DNA of 64,000 nt from CBDUQN01 sp965369375 (GCA_965369375.1 CBDUQN010000001.1:1-64000), one strand, 5' to 3'. Shown: positions 24,870 to 34,672, counted from the stretch's first letter. Notes: generated by a model from the letters alone, not told the origin. Translations and numbers: made by a program.

Positions 24870-26288
24870 TCAAGCGAGATCGCTTCCCCCGACGGTGATC
24901 TCCGAAATCTTGACGGTCGGCAGACCGACGCCGACCGGGATCTGCTGCCCCTTTCCGCAGGTCCAGCGTCCGTCGCTGAACGCGAAATCGCTGCCGACCA
25001 TGGTGACCTTCGAGAGGACATCCGGTCCGTTTCCGATCAGGGTCAGGTTCTTTACCGGGGCCGTGACGCGCCCATCCTCGACGAGGTAGGCCTCTACGGG
25101 CACGAATACGAAGTCGCCGTTGGAAATATCAACCTGGCCGCCCCTGAACGATTTGCAGTAGATGCCTCGCTTCGTCGAACGGAAGATCTCTTCCGGATCG
25201 TGGTGTCCGCGGGCGAGATAGGTGGTCGTCATTCTCGGCGCGATGGGGAATTTGTACGATTCCCTTCTCCCGTTACCCGTCAGCGGGGTGTTGAAAATGG
25301 AGGCGCTTATGCGATCGTGCATGTATCCTACGAGTGTGCCTTTTTCTATGAGAACGGTCCTGCTCGGAATCGTTCCTTCGTCGTCGAAATTCAGCGCTCC
25401 CCGATCATTCTCGATCGTGCCGTCGTCGATGACGGTGACGAGCTCGCTCGCGACACGGTCGCCGACACGGCCGGTATATGCGGATGTTCCCTTGCGGATA
25501 AAATCGGCTTCGAGCGGATGCCCCACCGATTCGTGAAGCAGAACTCCCGACTCGGCCGGAGCGAGGATGAGCTCCATCGGTCCCGCCGGCGCGTTTACCG
25601 CGCCGAGGAGCAAGATCGACTGCCGCGCCGCTTCGCCGCCATGCTGGGCGGGCGAAAGCCTGCTCGTGAAGTATTCATTACCGATTCTGCCGCCTCCGCT
25701 CGACATACCTATCTGGCGGTTTCCCCCCTCCTCGGCGACAACCGTCACGGCGAGTCTCATCATCGGTCTCGTATCTCTGAGGAGCGCTCCATCGGAGGTT
25801 ACGATCTGGATCGTGCTTAAACGATCGATTATCGATGCTGTGACCTTGATCACACGGGGGTCGTATTCTCGTGCCGCCTGTTCGGCTTCCTCTATCCATC
25901 CCGTTTTTTTCTCGAGGGGCGTATCCGTTGTAAGTTTCTCGATCGGATACCGGTTTTCGAAGTCGACCTTTCTCATCGCGACGGGTTCGATTCCGGCAGG
26001 GGAATCGGCGATCGCAGCGGCGGTGAGAGCGGCCTGTTTCATCTTCTCGAACGAGATGTCTTCCGTATATGCATACCCCGTACCTTCACCCCTGAGCACG
26101 CGTATTCCGACACCGTGGGAAATCCTTTTGATACCCTCCTTTACGATGCCTTCTTCCATGGTGATATGGTTTTCGATCGTATGCTCGAAATAGAGGTCGC
26201 CGTAAGAGCCGCCCTTTGACAGCGCCGCCCGGAGAACCTTCTGCATTGTTTCCTCTGCTACGCAGAAATAATCGGTGAAGGGGAGCAA
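24870..26288 (-). CDS. tldD: TldD-family zinc metalloprotease
   Basis: This 472-residue catalytic subunit carries the zinc motif HESVGH in GVLLHESVGHPLEADF, followed by DDEGTIPSRT and other TldD family segments. Together with the downstream PmbA it forms the TldD/TldE heterodimer. The TTG at 26288 is preferred because GGAGG lies eight bases before it; ATG 26246 is a shorter alternative, and the longer frame to 26456 has no ribosome binding site. The gene is divergent from the M28 peptidase, with a 125-base shared promoter region. Confidence 0.88.
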   Translation of the reverse strand: MLPFTDYFCVAEETMQKVLRAALSKGGSYGDLYFEHTIENHITMEEGIVKEGIKRISHGVGIRVLRGEGTGYAYTEDISFEKMKQAALTAAAIADSPAGIEPVAMRKVDFENRYPIEKLTTDTPLEKKTGWIEEAEQAAREYDPRVIKVTASIIDRLSTIQIVTSDGALLRDTRPMMRLAVTVVAEEGGNRQIGMSSGGGRIGNEYFTSRLSPAQHGGEAARQSILLLGAVNAPAGPMELILAPAESGVLLHESVGHPLEADFIRKGTSAYTGRVGDRVASELVTVIDDGTIENDRGALNFDDEGTIPSRTVLIEKGTLVGYMHDRISASIFNTPLTGNGRRESYKFPIAPRMTTTYLARGHHDPEEIFRSTKRGIYCKSFRGGQVDISNGDFVFVPVEAYLVEDGRVTAPVKNLTLIGNGPDVLSKVTMVGSDFAFSDGRWTCGKGQQIPVGVGLPTVKISEITVGGSDLA

Positions 26289-26348
26289 CTCATTTACCTC
26301 CGCCGGGTCTATCCGGACGAATGACCCAAAAGGCCGTTTCAAAGGCTT

Positions 26349-26377
26349 ATTGCCTCGAATTATGCAAAAAGATATAT
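26349..26377 (+). promoter_or_regulatory. Promoter of the M28 peptidase gene
   Basis: TTGCCT (26349-26354), a 17-base spacer and TATATT (26372-26377). Transcription would begin about 30 bases before the TTG start at 26414, which supports that start over the upstream ATG at 26321. Confidence 0.55.
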
Positions 26378-26413
26378 TATACTGTAACACGATATTTGGG
26401 AAGAGGTTTTGTA

Positions 26414-28585
26414 TTGAGTTATTTACAGCATCGTAATCCCGCCCTCGGCGGAACAATCCTCTTCCTGCTGATTATTTCCGTCTCTCTTCTGATCCTCACG
26501 CCGGGGGAAAGTCGAGCCGGCGGTTTCGATTTCCCCGGAGAGTTCCAATCGGATATCGTCGATGGCATTGACGTGGGCGAGCTGCGGAGAATCGTCGGTG
26601 AACTGGCCGGGGTTGATACTATCTATTTCGGGCCCACCCCCTTTACGATTGCGACGAGATTCGCGTATTCGGCCCCGAAGGTCCTGGCGACCGAGTATCT
26701 CGTCCGTGAGATCGAGCTCCTCGGCTACGAGCCGCGGCTGCAGCGATTTCTCATGAGAATCAATCAACCGGCTCTCAGTGGAATCGTATCCGTGCATGAG
26801 GGAACTACGCTGTATGCGGGTGATTATAGAAACGGCACGATATACAGGGCGCGCGCGTCGGAAGGATGGGCGGATTTTGTCAAGATCGGTTCGGTCGGCG
26901 AGAAGATCAACGACCTGGCTGCGGGGCCTCTCGAGACGATATGGGCGGCCTGCGGGCTTGCCACAGGAGGGATGGGAGCGCTTTTTTCCTCGAACGACGG
27001 GATTCACTGGACTCGGAGAGATCCGATTATGAACGTCCGTAATCTTCTCACCGTTACATTCAGCGGGAGGTATGGGGTGGCCGCGGGATTGTTGAGAACC
27101 GTCCTGAGAACAGCCGATGGGGGTTCGAGCTGGACGGCGGTGAGCCCGAGCATGTTCGGGGTTAACGCCCTGTTCGGGTCGTCGGCGAGCGGGGAGACGC
27201 ATTTCTGGCTCGTTTCCCAGGGCGGGTACCTGTACGAGAGCACCGACGCCGGCGTAACCTGGACGGAGCATCAGCTTACCTATCGACAGCTTTTGGATAT
27301 CGATTTTTCCGGATCGTTGCACGGTGTCGCCGTTGGAAACGGCGCGGTTTTTTATACGAAGGACGGCGGCGCGAGCTGGAACGAGGTTGTTGTACCGGTC
27401 GAGTTCAGATCGGTGAAGATGGCGGATACGCTTCGTGTCGTTGCGGGAGGTGCGCGGGGAGAGGTCTACTCGAGCGAGAACGGGGGGATCGATTGGAGCG
27501 GTATCGATGCAAGTTGTCCGGGTAATGATAACATGCTCGACATGACGTTCACCGGTCGGGACACCGTATGGATTGCGGGCGGGAACAAGATCAGGCGGTT
27601 CGATCTCGCGACGCCCACCGCTCCGGAATGCGCTCAGCACACGGTCTCCGACACTATTTGGGGGGAAAACGTGATATTCGATCTTGTTGGAAAGGAAAAT
27701 CCGAACCACAAGATCGTTCTCTCGGCGCACTATGACAGCCAGTCGCGCGAGCCGTATGTGAGAGCCCCGGGGGCGGATGACAATGCATCGGGCACCGCTT
27801 CGGTTCTCGAATGCGCCCGGGCGCTCAAGGACGCATGGACCGAGAGCACCGTCGAATTCGTTCTCTTCGACGGTGAAGAGGTGGGCCTGAGGGGAAGCAG
27901 GCACTTTGTGGCTCTCGCTGATCCGAGCGACCTTGAATGCGTGATAAATCTCGACATGCTCGGATACGATCAAAACAGCGATATGTCGATGGTGCTCTCC
28001 GGGCAGGCGCATCGGCCCGACTCGTTAATTGCGGAAACGGTCATGAAAGCGGTCGACTCACTCGGACTGGAGGTTGTTCCGAGGTTCCTCACCGGACAGA
28101 GCAATTTGATCAGCGACCAGGTACCCTTCTGGAATGCCGGGATTCCCGGGCTGCTCTTTATCGAGGGTTCGAGATCGGAACTCACGCCCTTTTATCATAC
28201 GATCGCGGACCTCCCGCGTACGCTGGATTTCGATTATATGGCGGAGTGCGCCCGGGCCGCCGCCGCCACGGTCGCGGTGCTCGCCGGATACCGGAAGCTC
28301 GAGCCGGCGCCGGAGCATGCGGCGCTCAGCCAGAACTTTCCCAATCCCTTCTCCTCGACGACGAGGATTTCGTTTGTCCTTCCCCGTCCGATGGACGTCG
28401 AGCTCGTTGTGTATAACGTTTCCGGCAGAGGTGTCTCGAACGTGTACAGCGGATTCAGCGCCAGCGCCGAAATCGAGTGGGATGGTACGGATAACGCGGG
28501 AAGGAACCTCGCGAGCGGTGTCTACTTCATGAGGCTCGTTGCCGGATCGGATGAATCCGTCCGCAAGATAGTGATCGTCAGGTAG
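26414..28585 (+). CDS. Secreted M28-family peptidase with internal beta-propeller and C-terminal FlgD/T9SS-like domain
   Basis: This is 723 residues from TTG 26414, which has AAGAGG seven bases upstream; the frame from 26321 begins before the promoter. Order: signal peptide, short N-terminal M28 segment (DTIYFGPTPF to FLMRINQ), a Ycf48/BNR-like propeller of repeated SxDGGxSW-type units (about 90-400), the M28 metallopeptidase domain with AHYDS (about residue 438), GADDNASG and DGEEVGLRGS, then an 80-residue FlgD-like Ig domain that ends ...GVYFMRLV. The peptidase is zinc-dependent and acts as an aminopeptidase. The propeller inside the protein before the catalytic core is unusual. The tail suggests export through a T9SS-like route. 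Confidence 0.86.
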   Translation: MSYLQHRNPALGGTILFLLIISVSLLILTPGESRAGGFDFPGEFQSDIVDGIDVGELRRIVGELAGVDTIYFGPTPFTIATRFAYSAPKVLATEYLVREIELLGYEPRLQRFLMRINQPALSGIVSVHEGTTLYAGDYRNGTIYRARASEGWADFVKIGSVGEKINDLAAGPLETIWAACGLATGGMGALFSSNDGIHWTRRDPIMNVRNLLTVTFSGRYGVAAGLLRTVLRTADGGSSWTAVSPSMFGVNALFGSSASGETHFWLVSQGGYLYESTDAGVTWTEHQLTYRQLLDIDFSGSLHGVAVGNGAVFYTKDGGASWNEVVVPVEFRSVKMADTLRVVAGGARGEVYSSENGGIDWSGIDASCPGNDNMLDMTFTGRDTVWIAGGNKIRRFDLATPTAPECAQHTVSDTIWGENVIFDLVGKENPNHKIVLSAHYDSQSREPYVRAPGADDNASGTASVLECARALKDAWTESTVEFVLFDGEEVGLRGSRHFVALADPSDLECVINLDMLGYDQNSDMSMVLSGQAHRPDSLIAETVMKAVDSLGLEVVPRFLTGQSNLISDQVPFWNAGIPGLLFIEGSRSELTPFYHTIADLPRTLDFDYMAECARAAAATVAVLAGYRKLEPAPEHAALSQNFPNPFSSTTRISFVLPRPMDVELVVYNVSGRGVSNVYSGFSASAEIEWDGTDNAGRNLASGVYFMRLVAGSDESVRKIVIVR

Positions 28586-28605
28586 GATTCCGGGGACCCG
28601 TCGCC

Positions 28606-28638
28606 CGGGAAACTCCGGCCGGAACAGCTTCCCGTTTT
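28606..28638 (+). terminator. Terminator after the M28 peptidase gene
   Basis: CGGGAA (28606-28611) pairs with TTCCCG (28629-28634) around a GC-rich loop that can form an inner stem (TCCGGCCGGA). Four T's follow (28635-28638). It lies 20 bases after the stop. Confidence 0.55.
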
Positions 28639-28649
28639 CACGAAGCCGG

Positions 28650-29231
28650 CTATCTCATCACTTCGATATTACCGAAACCCTGATGCACATTGATCGATAG
28701 GCGCTGCCGGGCCATCTCGATACCGGGGCTCAGGTATGTGTTACCCTCTCTCGTTGTCCCCTCGGGCATGGTTGTATTGCCGAAAGCGGTGGCCCCGGAA
28801 ATTTCGAAGCCGATCTGCTCGGGGATATGCAGGTAGACGTTTCCGAACACGCAGTGCAGATCGAGTCTGCCGGGAGTGGTGACCAACTCGACACCGCCGA
28901 GATCTATCGAAAGGTTCCCAAAGACGGTTTTCACCGTACCGCCGGAAAATTCTCTGCTCTTTACACGTATGGTCACGTCGCCGAACACGGTGGAGTGATC
29001 TATCGAGGATGATGTCACTGTGCCCACACGATCACCGAAAACGGTGGTGCGTCCCTCCCCATGCCGCGGCTTTCGGCCCAGCATGGAGTACCCCCACCAT
29101 ATCAGCAGTAGCGGCCACAGCTTGAAGACGAAGTCGCCGAAATCGATGACGCCGAAGTTGTCGAGCAGGAGTATCAGTCCGAGTGCGATGAAGAGGAGCG
29201 CCCATCCGATCGGCCTTGATTTTCTACTCAT
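28650..29231 (-). CDS. LiaF-like membrane protein (toastrack C-terminal domain)
   Basis: This 193-residue protein has two hydrophobic segments in the first 50 residues (WALLFIALGLILLLD, FKLWPLLLIWWGY). A beta-helical domain follows with repeated VFG motifs (TTVFGD, STVFGD, KTVFGN, HCVFGN, TAFGN), typical of the LiaF/DUF2154 'toastrack' fold. LiaF-type proteins sense or regulate envelope stress. GGGGG lies six bases before the ATG. It follows the DUF5668-like membrane gene by 42 bases, as in Lia-type pairs; no two-component system is adjacent here. Confidence 0.8.
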   Translation of the reverse strand: MSRKSRPIGWALLFIALGLILLLDNFGVIDFGDFVFKLWPLLLIWWGYSMLGRKPRHGEGRTTVFGDRVGTVTSSSIDHSTVFGDVTIRVKSREFSGGTVKTVFGNLSIDLGGVELVTTPGRLDLHCVFGNVYLHIPEQIGFEISGATAFGNTTMPEGTTREGNTYLSPGIEMARQRLSINVHQGFGNIEVMR

Positions 29232-29273
29232 CGTTTACCCCCATTCCATTGCCGGGCATGTGCCGCGTCTCAC

Positions 29274-29762
29274 TTACTCTTCAGTGCCCCTGCCGTGCTT
29301 GATGAGCAAGAGAGCGCCGATAAGTATCAGTATGATCCCGAAAGCGAGTGTGATCGGTTTATCGAGGGCCTGGAGCAGGAAAAAGATGCCGACTATGGTC
29401 AGAACGGCCGCGGGAAAGAGCAGCCCCTTCTCACGCTTTCCGAGAAAGTACATGGCATAGAAACCGAATGAGGGGGCGAGAATGAAGAAGGGCCAGAGAA
29501 TCCTCCAGTCGGCATCATTTCTTATTCCGAGATTGAGCACTATGCCGATGGTCAGAAGCACCGTTCCCGGCATGAGAACGCCCGGATTCGAGCGGTCGAA
29601 GAGAAAGCTGATCCAGAATACCGCACCAATTACAATGATGAGATACGTCCAAATGAGGTTCGCCCTCATGCTGAGAGCCCCGAAGTTACTTAGAATAAAC
29701 AAGATACCGATAATGATGAGTATCAGACCCGGTACGATCGAACGTTTTCCTGTCTCTCCCAT
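29274..29762 (-). CDS. LiaI-like/DUF5668-type membrane protein
   Basis: This is 162 residues from ATG 29762, with GGAGGG about seven bases upstream. It has about five to six hydrophobic segments, the first and last with the DUF5668 signature (PGLILIIIGILFILSNFG and GIILILIGALLLI), and no other domain. It appears to be an inner-membrane protein in an operon with the LiaF-like protein downstream, suggesting a joint role in envelope-stress sensing; the evidence is only structural. Confidence 0.75.
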   Translation of the reverse strand: MGETGKRSIVPGLILIIIGILFILSNFGALSMRANLIWTYLIIVIGAVFWISFLFDRSNPGVLMPGTVLLTIGIVLNLGIRNDADWRILWPFFILAPSFGFYAMYFLGKREKGLLFPAAVLTIVGIFFLLQALDKPITLAFGIILILIGALLLIKHGRGTEE

Positions 29763-29844
29763 ACCATGCCCTCCTTTGAGCACAAGTGATATCTACATAC
29801 CGCTTCCTGGATATCCTGCTCAGTCACTATATCAGAACTCAGAA

Positions 29845-30984
29845 TCACTTGGGAAGTGTTTCGATGAATCGCGCTATATCATTTTCGTCGTTGTAGAAGT
29901 GCGGGCTGAGCCGTATGGCGCCTTCACGGGCGCTCGCCACCACCGATGCGGCTGTCAATGTCTCTAAAATATCCGCGGTGTCGATACCGGAATGTCTGAA
30001 GGTCAAGATACCGGAGCGCCCTTCACGCGGGCTCGTCACGATGTATCCCCGCGAGGTGAGCTCGGCCGCAAGCAGGTCGGTCAGCCCAAGGATGCGCCCT
30101 TCCACGTTGTTCATTCCGATCTCGAGGAATCGCTCAACCGAGGCGCCGAGGGCGTATATGCCGTGGAAGTTCTGTGCTCCGTCCTCGAATCGCGACGCCT
30201 CCGGGCGGTACGACTGATCGTAGTTCAGGAAATCCATCAGGTTCTCGACGCCGGTCCATCCGGGATTCCAGATGTCGATCTCATCGAGTAGTTCCTTGCG
30301 GCAGTAGAAAAATCCCGCGCCGGGGAGCGCGAGGAGCCATTTGTGCCCGCCCGCGGAGAGAAAATCGATGTTGAGATTGCGAACGTCACACCGGACCATG
30401 CCGATCGCCTGTATGCCGTCCACGTGGAGATAGATGCCGCCGCGACGGCAGAAGGCGCCGAGCCGTTCGAGGTCGATCCTGTATCCATTGGAAAACTGGA
30501 CGAAGCTGACCGTGATCGCCTTTGTTCGCTCGTCGCACGCGTCGCACAGCATCTCCGTCGTCACCGTTCCATCGATGGGAGGAACGAATTTGAGCTTCAC
30601 TCCCCGTCGTGAAAGATACTTCCAGGGGTACACATTAGCGGGGAACTCGACGGCCGGCAGGACGACATTATCGCCTTCACGCCATCGGATTCCATGGGCG
30701 GCGATCAGCACGCCCTGCGTCGTGTTCTTGATGAAGGCGATCTCTCCCGCATCGGCGCCGATCAGCCGCGCAGTCGCGCGGCGCGCCTCCTCGACACGCT
30801 CGAGGACATTCTCGAGACAGAGGATCCCCGTCTCGAGCAGGGATTTCGAGAGCGACTGAACCGCTTCGAGCGTCCTCGTCGACATCGGGCTCACCGCTGC
30901 GTGGTTGAAATAGGTGTAACGCTCCGTTACGGGAAATTCCGCCCGGTATTTTTCCCAATCGATTATGGGAGTTTCCCTCTTCAT
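29845..30984 (-). CDS. Class V (cysteine desulfurase-like) aminotransferase family protein
   Basis: This is a 379-residue fold-type I PLP enzyme. YFNHAAVSPMS is the typical N-terminal motif, and NTTQGVLIAA and the lysine in SAGGHKWLLALPGAGFFY are the cofactor-binding motifs. It resembles isopenicillin-N epimerase/NifS-like proteins rather than IscS: no active-site cysteine loop stands out near the C-terminus. ATG 30984 has GGGGGG about ten bases upstream. The substrate is unknown. It lies alone between the Lia-like pair and a divergent flippase. Confidence 0.85.
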   Translation of the reverse strand: MKRETPIIDWEKYRAEFPVTERYTYFNHAAVSPMSTRTLEAVQSLSKSLLETGILCLENVLERVEEARRATARLIGADAGEIAFIKNTTQGVLIAAHGIRWREGDNVVLPAVEFPANVYPWKYLSRRGVKLKFVPPIDGTVTTEMLCDACDERTKAITVSFVQFSNGYRIDLERLGAFCRRGGIYLHVDGIQAIGMVRCDVRNLNIDFLSAGGHKWLLALPGAGFFYCRKELLDEIDIWNPGWTGVENLMDFLNYDQSYRPEASRFEDGAQNFHGIYALGASVERFLEIGMNNVEGRILGLTDLLAAELTSRGYIVTSPREGRSGILTFRHSGIDTADILETLTAASVVASAREGAIRLSPHFYNDENDIARFIETLPK

Positions 30985-31290
30985 TTCATATGTTCCCCCC
31001 AGAGAAATAATCTTATATCGGAGTTTCGCAAACGGCGCGGCGCATGGCAAGAGTTAATCGGATGCAGGCCCCACGGTTTTGTTTCGTGTGCGCCCACTTG
31101 ATGCACGATCCGGGTTTTCGCTTGGAATGCGGCTCTTGCCGAATAAACGACACGATACTTATTTATCATGACGGCGGGGCCGTTTGTACGTATAATTGTC
31201 CAATCCGGCCGCGCGCGCATGTCTGTGATCGGAGAGAAGGCGTGATTTAAGGGGCGAAGCACGAATCCCCAACGTACGGGGAGGAGCCGA
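30985..31290. other. Divergent intergenic region
   Basis: No convincing gene is seen. A consensus TATAAT at 31191-31196 (plus strand) could be the -10 of the flippase gene, but no good -35 is at the right spacing. A short plus-strand frame with CxxC pairs (31044-31250) has no ribosome binding site and is judged spurious. Confidence 0.4.
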
Positions 31291-32622
31291 TTGTCTTTCA
31301 TCCGTAATGTTTCGATAACATTTGCTACCAAGATTTTCCTGTTACTTATCAGTGTGATCACGAGCATCGTCGTGGCGCGCTCACTCGGTCCCGAGGGAAA
31401 GGGATTGTTTCAGTTAGCCATTCTCGCGGCCGCCTTCACGTTCAACGCCGCAAATCTGGGCATAGGGATGGGGTCGGGCTATTTTCTCGGACGCAGGAAG
31501 GTTCCGCTCGATCAGTTGGCCGGAACCTGGCTGAGTCTTTCGCTCCTGATAGGAGTATCCGTGCTCGTGGTGTCCGAGCTGCTCGCGCCGCATCTGGTTC
31601 CGCTCGTTTTTCCGTCCGTTGCGGCGTGGTTCGTCACCGTTACTCTTTTCAGGGTTCCTTTCTCGATCCTGCGCATCAATTTTCAGTCGCTCTTCAAAGC
31701 GAATAATGACTTTCGCAGATTCAACCTGGTCGAAATCGCTCAGCCTTTGGCTCTTCTCGTTCTTTTCATAGCGGCGATCTTCATATTTCCCTCTCGAAAA
31801 CTCGAAGCCGCCGTTGTCATATATCCCATCTCCTACGCCGTCGTGGGAATCACGGCGATCGTTTTGACCGCCGGCGTCACGAAATTGCGTTTCAGATGGT
31901 CGGGGGAGCTCGTGCGCGCGGCAACGCGGTTCGGCATTCAGGGGTATCTCGCTGCTTTTCTCGGCTTTCTGAATCTTCGCCTTAATCTCCTGCTCGTGAA
32001 TTTTTTTCTCGAACCGGCTTTCGTCGGGTACTATTCCATATCACTGATGATGACCGAGAAGATCTGGTACATTCCCGATGCGCTCTCCGTCGTTCTGCAT
32101 CCCCGTGTCGCTCACGGGAGAGAGGAGGATGCCAACCGGGAAACGGCAATCGTCTGCCGTCAGACGGTGCTCATTGTGTTGTTTGGCTGCGTCGGTGTCC
32201 TGCTCTTCGGGCGTTTCGTCATAGGGCTATTCTACGGCGAGCGATTTCTTCCCGCTGTTGTTCCCCTCTTTCTCCTGCTGCCCGGCGTTTTCATGAACGG
32301 CGTCGCGCGGGTCATCACGAGCGATCTCCTCGCGAGGGGGTACCCGAGGGTGATTCTCTGGGCTGGAGCAGTATCTCTCGCCACAAACATATCGCTCAAT
32401 ATCGTTCTGATCCCGAGATCCGGTATCGCCGGCGCCGCGGTGGCGACAACGGTGTCGTACACATTGAATGCGCTCGTGATCCTCGGAGCATTTGTCGGCA
32501 TTACGGGGGTTTCGATTCGGTCGATTCTCGTTCCGGGCACCGGCGATCTGCGGCTGATGATCGATGGCGTGCGCAGACTCCTGAGGGAGAATATAATCCG
32601 GCGGTCAAGAAAATCTACCTGA
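31291..32622 (+). CDS. Polysaccharide-biosynthesis flippase (MOP superfamily, Wzx-like)
   Basis: This is a 443-residue membrane protein with about twelve to fourteen hydrophobic segments and the Wzx/RfbX-type N-terminus (NVSITFATKIFLLLISVITSIVVARSLG, read in part). The motif ARSLGPEGKG after helix 2 is usual in the family. It starts at TTG with GAGGAG upstream. These proteins flip lipid-linked oligosaccharides to the periplasmic face. It fits the polysaccharide genes from 34.8 kb onward, but it is separated from them by an oppositely oriented M1 aminopeptidase gene, whose end overlaps its own by eight bases. Confidence 0.87.
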   Translation: MSFIRNVSITFATKIFLLLISVITSIVVARSLGPEGKGLFQLAILAAAFTFNAANLGIGMGSGYFLGRRKVPLDQLAGTWLSLSLLIGVSVLVVSELLAPHLVPLVFPSVAAWFVTVTLFRVPFSILRINFQSLFKANNDFRRFNLVEIAQPLALLVLFIAAIFIFPSRKLEAAVVIYPISYAVVGITAIVLTAGVTKLRFRWSGELVRAATRFGIQGYLAAFLGFLNLRLNLLLVNFFLEPAFVGYYSISLMMTEKIWYIPDALSVVLHPRVAHGREEDANRETAIVCRQTVLIVLFGCVGVLLFGRFVIGLFYGERFLPAVVPLFLLLPGVFMNGVARVITSDLLARGYPRVILWAGAVSLATNISLNIVLIPRSGIAGAAVATTVSYTLNALVILGAFVGITGVSIRSILVPGTGDLRLMIDGVRRLLRENIIRRSRKST

Positions 32623-34630
32623 GAAGCAGCATTTTCCTCGTGAAGACCTGACCCGCGGTATCGAGGCGGTAGAAGTAGAGGCCGGACGCCGCCTGCTCGC
32701 CGGAATCGTTCGTACCGTCCCAGATGACGGTGTACGTATCATCGCTGAGGTACATCTCGGCAAGCGTCTTGACGAGTGTTCCCCTCACATCGAACACCTG
32801 CAGGAGAACCTGAGAGGGCTGCTCAAGACCGAAACGAATCCGGGTGATCGGGTTGAAGGGATTCGGATAGTTCTGTTCGAGAAAGGCGATCGAAGGCACG
32901 GTTTCCGTGCCGGTCGAAATCAGGAACTTGTCGCAGAGGATCCAATGGTCCGGATCGAACTCGACGCTCAGGACGAGGTCGTCGAGGATGATATGGAACT
33001 CCTCGTGCGGCTCGCCCACCCAGAAGATCGTATCGATCGTTCCGGCGCCCGTGGTGACGCGGAAATCTACAGGCATCGTGTAGGGATCGTTCTGAAGCTG
33101 ATCGACGGCGATGGAGAGATTGAACGAGCCCGCTTGAGGGTAAAAATTCCACGACCACTGGTACTGGAGGCGATCTTCGCGCGTGAGCCATTCATCGAAG
33201 TACCAGCCGAGTGAGGCGCCGTAGTGGCTTTCGCATATGCCGACGAAATCATCCGTTTCGGCCGCGCCGTGCCGGTAACGCGGATCGGCAACGTAGCTTT
33301 TCAGTATGTCAAAGAATGTGCCGTCTCCGACGATGTGGCGCAGCATGTGGAGAACCCACGAGCCCTTGTCGTATACGACGTTGTCGAAATAGTACCAGGG
33401 ATTGTTGTTGTTGGGATCGCGGAGTACCGGCCCGTGCCAGCTGGAAGGGGTGTCCTGCGATTCCAGGTACGATCTCAGCGCCGACGGTCCTCCGAGATGC
33501 TCGAACCAGAGCGCCTCCGAGTAGCTCGCGAATCCTTCGTTGAGCCAGATATGTGTCCAGTCTTTGCACGTGATCAGGTCCCCGAACCACTGGTGGGCGA
33601 GCTCGTGGACGAAGATCCAGTCGTAGCGGTGGTCGCCCCTGATGAGCCCGTACCCATAACTCGTGAGCGTCTGGTGCTCCATGGCGCCGCCGAGGTTGGC
33701 GCAGGCGATACCGTACTTTTCATCGATAAAGGGGTACAGTCCGAATGTATTCGAGCAGAACTCGAGCATAGGCACCGTTACATTGAGATCCTCCTGCGCC
33801 GCTGCTTCGAGAGCCGGATAGACATAGTGCGTTACCGGCATCGTTTCACCGGGCGCATAGACGTAATAGTCGTCGAGCCTGACATACTCCGACGCGGCGA
33901 TAGAGGCGAGGTAGGTCGTCATGGGGTAGTTCTCGCGCCAGTGATAGCGCCGGTACGGCAGGCTCCATTTCGTTTCCTCCGTGTATCCGAGGTAGTTGCC
34001 GTTGGATGCCGCGAAAAATTGGGAGGGAACGGAGAGGTAGAGCTCGAAGGTGGCCTTGTCGTCGGCGTAGTCCTTGCACGGCCACCATGTGCGTGCCCCC
34101 CAAGGCTCGCTGAGCGAATAGACGACGGGCGTTCCGGCGTAATCGCTGAGGAAGAGCCCCGGGTTGGCGGCGAGGTCGGGATTGCCCGCATAGACGATCT
34201 CTATCTCGATGGAATCCCCCTGTGCCAGGCCCGGCGAGAGGGTGATCGAAACGAGGTCTGAGGGACGGGTCCAGGGGAGGGGACCCCCGCCGATCTCGCT
34301 CACGCTGGATATCGTGAGGACGTCATCGGCGTCGAGATCGATCGTGTAGAGGCTGTCGACAAGACTCATGAGAGTGGCCTTTACGCTTCCCTCTACTTCA
34401 CCGGTCGAGAAATTGAAGGCGATGTCCATTTCGTAGTGACGCGCGTCGAAGAGCAGCTGGACCGGGGTCGGATCCGGGGCGAGAAACGGCTCATCCTGAA
34501 AGAAGCGTTTCGCCCTCATGACCTCCATCTTTCGAAGTATGTCCCCATGAATGGTTTCGTACCTCGTCTGTGCCGATGCAGTGGAGATCATAGACGCAAG
34601 TAATACGAGGGCAAGCACCAAACGCTTCAT
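32615..34630 (-). CDS. Secreted M1-family aminopeptidase with FlgD/T9SS-like C-terminal domain
   Basis: This 671-residue protein has a signal peptide (residues 1-20), an M1 N-terminal beta domain, the GAMEH exopeptidase motif (315-319), the zinc site HELAH (342-346) with Glu365 in NEGFASY, and a C-terminal FlgD-like Ig domain (about 585-671) with EQNYPNPFNPITRI and SGLYFYRL. The last 85 residues match T9SS type A-like cargo tails. Zinc-dependent removal of N-terminal residues from peptides outside the cell is expected. It has a strong promoter at 34673-34701. Together with the C69, S9 and M28 enzymes it makes a large secreted peptidase set. Confidence 0.92.
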   Translation of the reverse strand: MKRLVLALVLLASMISTASAQTRYETIHGDILRKMEVMRAKRFFQDEPFLAPDPTPVQLLFDARHYEMDIAFNFSTGEVEGSVKATLMSLVDSLYTIDLDADDVLTISSVSEIGGGPLPWTRPSDLVSITLSPGLAQGDSIEIEIVYAGNPDLAANPGLFLSDYAGTPVVYSLSEPWGARTWWPCKDYADDKATFELYLSVPSQFFAASNGNYLGYTEETKWSLPYRRYHWRENYPMTTYLASIAASEYVRLDDYYVYAPGETMPVTHYVYPALEAAAQEDLNVTVPMLEFCSNTFGLYPFIDEKYGIACANLGGAMEHQTLTSYGYGLIRGDHRYDWIFVHELAHQWFGDLITCKDWTHIWLNEGFASYSEALWFEHLGGPSALRSYLESQDTPSSWHGPVLRDPNNNNPWYYFDNVVYDKGSWVLHMLRHIVGDGTFFDILKSYVADPRYRHGAAETDDFVGICESHYGASLGWYFDEWLTREDRLQYQWSWNFYPQAGSFNLSIAVDQLQNDPYTMPVDFRVTTGAGTIDTIFWVGEPHEEFHIILDDLVLSVEFDPDHWILCDKFLISTGTETVPSIAFLEQNYPNPFNPITRIRFGLEQPSQVLLQVFDVRGTLVKTLAEMYLSDDTYTVIWDGTNDSGEQAASGLYFYRLDTAGQVFTRKMLLLR

Positions 34631-34672
34631 TGCACAAATCCCTTCTATCGAGGTAACGTATAGTATACATTT

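Noticed and set aside
31044..31250. 68-codon frame with CxxC pairs upstream of the flippase gene
   Set aside because: No ribosome binding site, no recognisable domain, and it spans the likely promoter; the cysteines may be chance.
33224..34261. 345-codon frame opposite the M1 aminopeptidase gene
   Set aside because: The M1 gene in the other strand has full family motifs; this frame has none.
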